Source: Streptomyces cupreus
Lineage (GTDB): Bacteria > Actinomycetota > Actinomycetes > Streptomycetales > Streptomycetaceae
Assembly (NCBI RefSeq): GCF_014257025.1
Contig: NZ_JACMSF010000004.1
Coordinates: 227,461 to 291,460 of the forward strand
Direction of reading: 5' to 3'
DNA: 64,000 bases
Shown: positions 58,690 through 64,000 of the stretch, in pieces
Layout: each line of letters begins with the position of its first letter
How positions within the stretch are numbered: the stretch's first letter is position 1
Notes under the pieces: generated by a model
The model's input: only the letters and a program-made list of their open reading frames with translations
What the model was told of the DNA's origin: nothing
The model's database searches: none
Translations under genes and position numbers: made by a program

Positions 58690-59585
58690 GCGCAGGGATT
58701 CAGTCCAGCGCTATGCTCGCTCTGTCAGCCGAAGGCGTTCTCCCGAAGGTCGACTACGCGATTTTCGCCGACACGGGCTGGGAACCCAAGGCTGTCTATG
58801 CGCACCTGGACCGCCTGCAACGCGAAATAGCCGAGCCCGCAGGCATACCCGTCCTGCGCGTCTCCTCGGGAAACATTCGCAAGGACGCCCTGGACCCGGA
58901 CCACCGCTTCGCCTCCATGCCGCTCTACGTCCTCAATAAGGACGGCAGGCCCGGTATGACCAGGCGCCAATGTACCGGGGAATACAAAATAAAGCCGATC
59001 AAGAAGAAGGTCCGGGAACTCCTCGGCTACCCCTATCCGGCACGCATTCCCAAGGGCCTGTTCGTCGAGCAGTGGGTCGGCATTTCCACCGATGAATTCC
59101 ATCGGGCCAAAGACTCCGATGTCAAGTACATGCGCAACCGGCACCCGCTCATCGACATGGGCTGGTCGCGCTCCGACTGCGTGCGCTACCTGACGTCGCT
59201 CGGACTGGCTGACACGCCGAAGTCGAGCTGCCTCGGGTGCCCGTTCCACGGAAACGCCCAATGGCGACACATCCGCGACAACTCCCCTGAGGAATGGGAG
59301 GACGTGGTGGAGTTCGACGCGGCCATCCGCAAGGGGAACGCCCGCGCCAACGCCACCGGCAACAGGCTGCTCGGGGAGGCGTTTCTCCACCGCTCCCGCG
59401 TCCCGCTCAGCGAAGCCCCGATCGACCACGTCACCGCCGCCGAATGGGCGGCGATGCAGCAGGAACTCACCGACACCGGACCGGACCTGGAGGAACTGGA
59501 GCAGGGCGTCATCGACGGCTGTTCCCCGTGGGCCTGCCGCGGTGAAGTCGAGCCGGTGCAGGACGACTTCGGACTGGCCTCTTGA
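58653..59585 (+). CDS. PP-loop (PAPS reductase-like) protein, ATT start
   Basis: The PP-loop motif ISLGAGIQSSAMLALS stands just after an ATT at 58653 that follows AAGGA by six bases; the first ATG in frame (58711) falls inside the motif, so the non-canonical start is needed. 310 aa. Further landmarks: AIFADTGWEP, a cysteine in RRQCTGEY, and CLGCPFHGN. PAPS-reductase-like PP-loop proteins in phages and plasmids are linked to DNA or tRNA modification (sulfur or other nucleophile transfer). It is coupled to a DNA methyltransferase, which supports a DNA-modification role (inference). Confidence 0.8.
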   Translation: MSELPAFRAISLGAGIQSSAMLALSAEGVLPKVDYAIFADTGWEPKAVYAHLDRLQREIAEPAGIPVLRVSSGNIRKDALDPDHRFASMPLYVLNKDGRPGMTRRQCTGEYKIKPIKKKVRELLGYPYPARIPKGLFVEQWVGISTDEFHRAKDSDVKYMRNRHPLIDMGWSRSDCVRYLTSLGLADTPKSSCLGCPFHGNAQWRHIRDNSPEEWEDVVEFDAAIRKGNARANATGNRLLGEAFLHRSRVPLSEAPIDHVTAAEWAAMQQELTDTGPDLEELEQGVIDGCSPWACRGEVEPVQDDFGLAS

Positions 59586-60862
59586 TCACCCTGGACCTGT
59601 TTGCGGGACCGGGTGGATGGAGCCACGCGCTGAACGTCCTCGGCGTACGGGACGTGGGCCTGGAATGGGACGAGTGGGCCTGCAAGACCCGTACGGCAGC
59701 AGGGCAGTTGACGATTCGCACGGACGTGGCCATGTATCCCGTCTGGCCGTTCCTCGGACGGACCGTCGGGCTCATCGCGAGCCCTCCGTGTCAGGCGTGG
59801 TCGATGGCCGGCAAACGCCTCGGCCTGGTGGACCAACCGCTGGTGCACCAGGCCGTCGCGGATCTCGCCGCCGGCCGCGACACCCGAGCCAAGCTGCTCG
59901 CCTCCTGCCAGGACGAGCGCAGCCTGCTGGCCGCCGAGCCCATGCGCTACCTAAACGCCCTCAACACGGTGGGCCAGCCGGAGTGGGTCGCCATGGAGGA
60001 GGTCCCCGACGTGCTGCCGCTGTGGCGCCAGTACGCGGCCATCCTCCGCCGCTGGGGATTCTCCGTATGGACCGGCATCCTCAACGCCGCCGACTACGGC
60101 GTACCCCAGACGCGAAAGCGCGCCATCCTGCTCGCCTCCCGCGTCCGTACGGCCGAACCACCCACGCCCACCCACGCCCAAGTCGCCGAGCCCGAGTCGC
60201 TGTTCGGGCCGGGCCGCGCCCGCTGGGTGTCCATGGCCGAAGCCCTCGGCTGGGGCGCCACCGACCGCCCCGTCCCCACGGTGTGTGCCGGCGGTGGACC
60301 AGGAGGCGGCCCCGAGCCCTTCCCCTCCGGCTCGCGCAAGACCCTCTCCGACGCCCGCGACCGGGGCACCTGGGCACCCCGCGCCGACGGGATCGTCCTG
60401 CAGTCCCGCCGGGAAGGAGCAGGCTGGGCCGCCCGGCACGGAGTCCGCGACAACCGGCTGGCCGACGCCCCCGCTCCGACCTTCACCGCGGAGGCGCACC
60501 GCTGGTCCTGGTCGCTGCGCAGCAACAACCAGGCCAACGCCACTGTCAGATCGATCGAGGAGCCGGCCGGGACGCTGTTCTTCGGGCACCGCGCGAACGA
60601 GTGCACCTGGATCGCCGAGCCTGTCGGCACCCCGCCGGAGAACGAGACGGAGGCCACGCCGCCCGCGCCGGAGCCGATCCGGATCACCGCACGCGAAGCC
60701 GGCCTCCTCCAGACCTTCCCCACCGACTACCCGTGGCAAGGAAACAAGGGCCAGCAGTTCTCCCAGATCGGCAACGCCGTGCCCCCGCTGCTCGCCGGCC
60801 ACCTCCTCGCCCCGCACCTGCGCGTACCCCTCAACCCCGACGACTTCACCCTGGCTGCCTGA
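59582..60862 (+). CDS. C5-cytosine DNA methyltransferase
   Basis: TTG 59582 overlaps the previous stop (TTGA). 426 aa. Motif I LDLFAGPGGW, motif IV SPPCQAWS (catalytic Cys about residue 67), motif VI AMEEVPD (E-E-V instead of E-N-V), motif VIII QTRKRAIL, motif X QIGNAVPP. Variable target region about residues 220-370. No restriction gene is adjacent. It may mark the element's DNA in concert with the PP-loop protein. Confidence 0.9.
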   Translation: MITLDLFAGPGGWSHALNVLGVRDVGLEWDEWACKTRTAAGQLTIRTDVAMYPVWPFLGRTVGLIASPPCQAWSMAGKRLGLVDQPLVHQAVADLAAGRDTRAKLLASCQDERSLLAAEPMRYLNALNTVGQPEWVAMEEVPDVLPLWRQYAAILRRWGFSVWTGILNAADYGVPQTRKRAILLASRVRTAEPPTPTHAQVAEPESLFGPGRARWVSMAEALGWGATDRPVPTVCAGGGPGGGPEPFPSGSRKTLSDARDRGTWAPRADGIVLQSRREGAGWAARHGVRDNRLADAPAPTFTAEAHRWSWSLRSNNQANATVRSIEEPAGTLFFGHRANECTWIAEPVGTPPENETEATPPAPEPIRITAREAGLLQTFPTDYPWQGNKGQQFSQIGNAVPPLLAGHLLAPHLRVPLNPDDFTLAA

Positions 60863-62001
60863 TGCCCCGCACCCCCGCCCCTGACGAACCCGAGGACGAC
60901 CTCGACGACCTGCCCGACACGCATCCGCCCCAGCCCGTGTACTACGCCGAGCAGGCCCTCCTCGGCGCCCTCCTCCTCGAACCCCACCGCCTCACTGACA
61001 TCGCCGGGATCGAGCCCGCCTCGTTCTCTACCTACGCGCACGGCGCCCTGTTCGCCGCAATCCGCGCCCTGCCGGCCCCCGACCCGAACCACCACGCCAA
61101 GGACACCACCTGGCTGAACGCAGTACTCACCGCCGCCCGCGAGCACGCCCGCGGGCTGACCGCCTCCTACCTGCACACGCTCATCCAGATCTGCCCGTTG
61201 CCCCGGCACGCGTCCGCGTACGCCCGGATGGTCGAGACCGAGCATGCCCGCGGTACCCTGCGCGACCACGCCGAGCGCCTCGCGCATACCGCGACGGACG
61301 GCACGCTCCCGCACCCGGTGCCCACTACCCTCGCCGAAGCCGACGCCCTCGCCCGCGCCGTGGACGACATTGCCGCCAGGTTCCCGTCGCACTCCGGCTC
61401 CCTGCCCCGCACCCCCGCACCCCCGTCGGCGACCAACTCCGACAACGATGAGGAAGCGGTCGAGGAGGAGCGGCTGCTGCTCGCGACCGCGACGGCGCAC
61501 CCTGCTGACGTCGAGCAGATGCGGTGGCTGACCGCCGACGATTTCGCCCACCCTCTGCACGCCGGGCTGTGGCAGTGCCTGACCGCTCTGGCCCGGCGCC
61601 GTGCCCCCGTTGACCCGGTCACCGTCCTGTGGGAGGCCCAGCAGCGCGGTCTCCTCGCATCTGGGGCCGAACCGGCAGAGCTGCTCGACCTCCTCGGCGC
61701 ACCGGCCGGTTCCGCTGAGTACTGGGGCGAGCGGATCCTCCAGCGCTCCGTCCTCGCGACCGCGCGTCACGTGGGCCTGCGCATCGAGGCGTTCACCGAT
61801 GACCCGGCGATGACGCCGTACCAGCTCATCCTCGGCAGCCGCCGCGCGCTCGCCGAACTGTCCGCCGCACGCGCCCGCTGGCACCACGCCACCTCACCCG
61901 CACCCACGACCACGCTCGCTCCCGCGCCCACCAGGGCCGCCGTGCCGCCCCGGGCCGGCCCGCCACGAACGACGGCGCCACCCGCCCGTATCTCCCGCTG
62001 A
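60862..62001 (+). CDS. Tandem DnaB N-terminal-domain protein
   Basis: ATG 60862 overlaps the methyltransferase stop (TGATG). 379 aa. Residues about 28-110 (AEQALLGALLLEPHRLTDIA, YAHGALFAAIRAL) and about 195-290 (EERLLLATATAHPADVEQMR, FAHPLHAGLWQCLTAL) each look like the DnaB N-terminal domain that binds primase and helicase loader, but no RecA-like ATPase core follows. C-terminal tail is Pro/Thr-rich and ends ARISR. It could interfere with, or recruit, the host replicative helicase. Confidence 0.65.
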   Translation: MPRTPAPDEPEDDLDDLPDTHPPQPVYYAEQALLGALLLEPHRLTDIAGIEPASFSTYAHGALFAAIRALPAPDPNHHAKDTTWLNAVLTAAREHARGLTASYLHTLIQICPLPRHASAYARMVETEHARGTLRDHAERLAHTATDGTLPHPVPTTLAEADALARAVDDIAARFPSHSGSLPRTPAPPSATNSDNDEEAVEEERLLLATATAHPADVEQMRWLTADDFAHPLHAGLWQCLTALARRRAPVDPVTVLWEAQQRGLLASGAEPAELLDLLGAPAGSAEYWGERILQRSVLATARHVGLRIEAFTDDPAMTPYQLILGSRRALAELSAARARWHHATSPAPTTTLAPAPTRAAVPPRAGPPRTTAPPARISR

Positions 62002-62065
62002 CCCCGAACCCGCTGGTGGCTGGCCCTTCAACAATCCGGCCACCGGCAGAAGCGAGCACCCCTTC

Positions 62066-63436
62066 GTGACAACCTCCTCCGCCGAGACGCACGTCCGCCT
62101 CGACACGCACCCCACCCACACCAGCGCCGTAACCGCCACAATCACCGGCCCCCAACGAGAGCCGGCCCGCGCTGCGCTGATCGCCCGCGGGTTCGAGGGT
62201 CTCGACGACGAAATCCTGGTCATGGCCCGCATCGACCACGAGGAGCCCTACTGGGCCGAGAAGGCCGTACAGGCCCTGGCCGCAGACGGCTTCATCACCG
62301 AGATCACCCCCCGGCTCCGTGAAGCGATCGATGAGGAGTGGACCTGGGCCAACCACTCGATGCCCTGGTACACCCGAGCGGAAATCCGAGAGATCTCCAA
62401 CGAAGCCCAGAAGATCCACGACGACATCCGCCACGGCCGGCTCATCATCCACGCCCACGCCCACGACAACGGCACCACCGTCGCCGTCGCCACCTACCGC
62501 GACAACGGCAAGAGCGTCTACCTCCACGGCGAGAACCACCTGCGACAGATCGCCGACACCTTCGACTCGCCCGCCCAGGCCCTCACCGCCTTCGAACGCC
62601 TCCACCACGACACCATGCGCCCCGGCCCCGCGCCCATGACCGACACCGAACGCGCCGCCGCCGAAGCCCACACCACGCTCGACACACCGACCACAACAGC
62701 CGAACCGCCCGCCCAGAAACCGGAGATCGTGCCGGCCTATGCCGCCGATGCCGGCGACCACGACGTCCTCCTCGACCAGTTCCTCGCCGCACACGGCGAC
62801 TGGGAAAAGTGGCGCACCTGGACCGACGACACCAGCCACGCGATCCACGAATCACAGACTCTGCGCATCGAACGCGTCCACGAAACCGATCCGCGTGAGG
62901 CCGCCTGGACCGTGGCCGCATACGAGACACCCGTCTCCGACCGGATGTGGCACCTCACCGCGACCGGCACCACCCCCGCCCCCGTGCTCCAGGCCCTGCT
63001 GCACCACCTCGCCGAAGGCGACGCATGGGACACCGCCATCGGCAGCCCCGTCGACGAGAAGACCGTCACCGCCGCCACCAAACCCCTCACCGACGCCGGA
63101 TGGAAGCACACCGTCGACGGACGCTGGATCCGCTGGACAACCCCGTCCGGGGACGTCGGTATCCAGTTCGACGCCTTCGCCGCCCAGACGCCGCACAGCA
63201 TGCTCGCCACCTGGACCATCTGGGCCGGCCCCAGCATCGACCACCCCAACTGGACCGTCACGGCATCCCGCTACACCCCCAGCGTGCTGCTGGCCGACCT
63301 CGCCGAGAACCTCGCCCACGGCACCGGGCATCGGACGTACACCCCCGTGGAGGTGAAGCACCCCGCGCACCTCACCACCGCCCCCACAGGACCGCCCCAC
63401 AGAGTAACAACAGCGCAGTCGAGCCGATCCCGCTGA
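62066..63436 (+). CDS. DUF317 protein with N-terminal module (copy 6)
   Basis: 456 aa, GTG 62066. The N-terminus contains the short module (AALIARGFEGLDDEI, AVQALAADGFITEI), the middle a helical unit (HLRQIADTFDSPAQALTAFE), and from about residue 230 the DUF317 signature in two halves (WHLTATGTTPAPVLQALLHH, WTIWAGPSIDHPNWTVTASR). Ends AQSSRSR. A fusion of elements seen in separate genes upstream. The starting GTG lacks a strong ribosome binding site. Confidence 0.7.
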   Translation: MTTSSAETHVRLDTHPTHTSAVTATITGPQREPARAALIARGFEGLDDEILVMARIDHEEPYWAEKAVQALAADGFITEITPRLREAIDEEWTWANHSMPWYTRAEIREISNEAQKIHDDIRHGRLIIHAHAHDNGTTVAVATYRDNGKSVYLHGENHLRQIADTFDSPAQALTAFERLHHDTMRPGPAPMTDTERAAAEAHTTLDTPTTTAEPPAQKPEIVPAYAADAGDHDVLLDQFLAAHGDWEKWRTWTDDTSHAIHESQTLRIERVHETDPREAAWTVAAYETPVSDRMWHLTATGTTPAPVLQALLHHLAEGDAWDTAIGSPVDEKTVTAATKPLTDAGWKHTVDGRWIRWTTPSGDVGIQFDAFAAQTPHSMLATWTIWAGPSIDHPNWTVTASRYTPSVLLADLAENLAHGTGHRTYTPVEVKHPAHLTTAPTGPPHRVTTAQSSRSR

Positions 63437-63601
63437 GGGAGTTTGACCCGTGCCCAGCCCTCGGTCATTGCGCACAGTTGGCCGGGCATCGGTCATCGAA
63501 AACCGACGGGCAGGGGATCGGGCTTCGGGAGCGAGACTATGGTGAGACCGGTGGCGGCGCGACGGCGTCACCGCAGAATGATGGGAGGCAGGAGTTGACA
63601 G

Positions 63602-64000
63602 GTGGCAAACGCTGACCGGCTGCCGTTGCCGCTCAGACCGGACGCGCGGCTTTGGATGACCGTCTCGCCGCAGCGGAGGGTTCTCGGTGTTGTGCACAAC
63701 ATCACGTCAGCCACCCGGCTCCTGGACCTTCTTGCGGTCTTCGACGGCGACGATCGGATTCAGGTTGTCTTCTCCTGCACAGATTCCTCCGCCTTGGACG
63801 GAGGCGTATCCGATTTCTTGCTCCGCCGGGGAATGCTGACGATTCCTTGGCAGGTCGCCGTCGCGGAGAATTTCGACCTCGCTCTCGCTACAAATCGAGG
63901 CGGAGACTTGCACAAGCTTCGTTTTCCGCTGATTGGCGCACCCCATGGGGCAGGATATAATAAATACTTGAGCCGGGAGCCGGGAGCCGGGAGCCGGGAG
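63602..64000 (+). CDS. Transferase-like protein, 3' part missing
   Basis: GTG 63602 has AGGAG seven bases upstream. The visible 133 residues (PQRRVLGVVHNITSATRLLD, RIQVVFSCTDSSALDG, GAPHGAGYNKYLSR) resemble N-termini of Streptomyces glycosyl/glycerophosphate transferase-like proteins, often mis-annotated as translation factors. The window ends inside a GCCGGGA repeat array. Base use is less extreme than in the array before it, so this may be a new unit. Confidence 0.55.
   Translation, partial: MANADRLPLPLRPDARLWMTVSPQRRVLGVVHNITSATRLLDLLAVFDGDDRIQVVFSCTDSSALDGGVSDFLLRRGMLTIPWQVAVAENFDLALATNRGGDLHKLRFPLIGAPHGAGYNKYLSREPGAGSRE
63972..64000 (+). repeat. Tandem 7-bp repeat at window edge
   Basis: GCCGGGA is repeated four times from 63972, plus a partial unit, inside the coding sequence of the last gene. 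The array continues past the window. A unit of seven bases is not a multiple of three, so copy-number change would shift the reading frame. Confidence 0.7.

Noticed and set aside
1..64000. tRNA, rRNA, integrase or replication initiator
   Set aside because: Looked for on both strands; no cloverleaf, tyrosine/serine recombinase motif or Rep protein was recognised in this window.

Overview
The base composition, the codon use and the gene families (DUF317 proteins, DUF4913, SCO6880/SCO6881-like transfer proteins, HxlR regulators, a SpaA-type surface protein) point to a Streptomyces or close relative. The window looks like part of a large conjugative element, either a big plasmid or an integrative element. 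It carries a relaxosome (MobC-like protein and 3-histidine relaxase with a candidate oriT, 253-3174), a type IV secretion set (27178-34449: NlpC/P60 hydrolase, small pilin-like protein, VirB8-like, VirB6-like, split VirB4) and a VirD4-type coupling ATPase (53265-55058). This is single-strand, T4SS-type conjugation, not the FtsK-like TraB system typical of Streptomyces plasmids. No integrase, replication initiator, rRNA, tRNA or CRISPR array was seen.

Layout. 1-5800: relaxosome, two small genes, a lipoprotein and the first DUF317 gene. 5800-12700: accessory island with a membrane-tethered HTH protein between inward-facing inverted repeats, an 864-aa protein with a GIY-YIG (T5orf172/MUG113) domain, an MFS exporter and a frameshifted gene. 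12742-21257: reverse-strand block with a sortase-anchored surface protein, a DUF317 gene, and an operon of HAD hydrolase, two MFS transporters, ATP-grasp ligase, a 95-aa protein and two winged-helix regulators. 21300-26724: reverse-strand transfer-associated small proteins (helical proteins, an SH3 protein, ParE-like, DUF4913) ending in a DNA methyltransferase. A large nested palindrome (26849-26961) separates this arm from a forward arm that runs almost without a break from 27178 to the right end. That arm holds the T4SS genes, a ParB-like protein with an internal iteron-like repeat, then about 30 small co-directional genes, the coupling protein, an alpha/beta hydrolase, a PP-loop protein, a C5 DNA methyltransferase, a protein with tandem DnaB-N-like domains, and a truncated transferase gene at the window edge.

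Three patterns run across the element. (1) At least twelve genes with good ribosome binding sites seem to start at ATC, ATT or CTG; in at least three (lipoprotein 38519, ParB-like 34509, PP-loop 58653) the protein sequence all but requires it. (2) Most of the otherwise unknown soluble proteins, like the relaxase, end in a disordered Pro/Ala/Ser/Thr-rich tail with terminal arginines, while most enzymes, membrane proteins and T4SS parts do not. That is what a C-terminal T4SS export signal shared by many cargo proteins would look like. (3) The unknown proteins recombine a few building blocks: DUF317, a short G-F...Y-x-L...A...G-[FYI] module, helical bundles and a C-terminal winged helix.

Product calls rest on motifs read by eye from translations; no database search was run. 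Family names such as DUF317, DUF4913, DUF6112 and SCO6880/6881 are from memory and should be confirmed.
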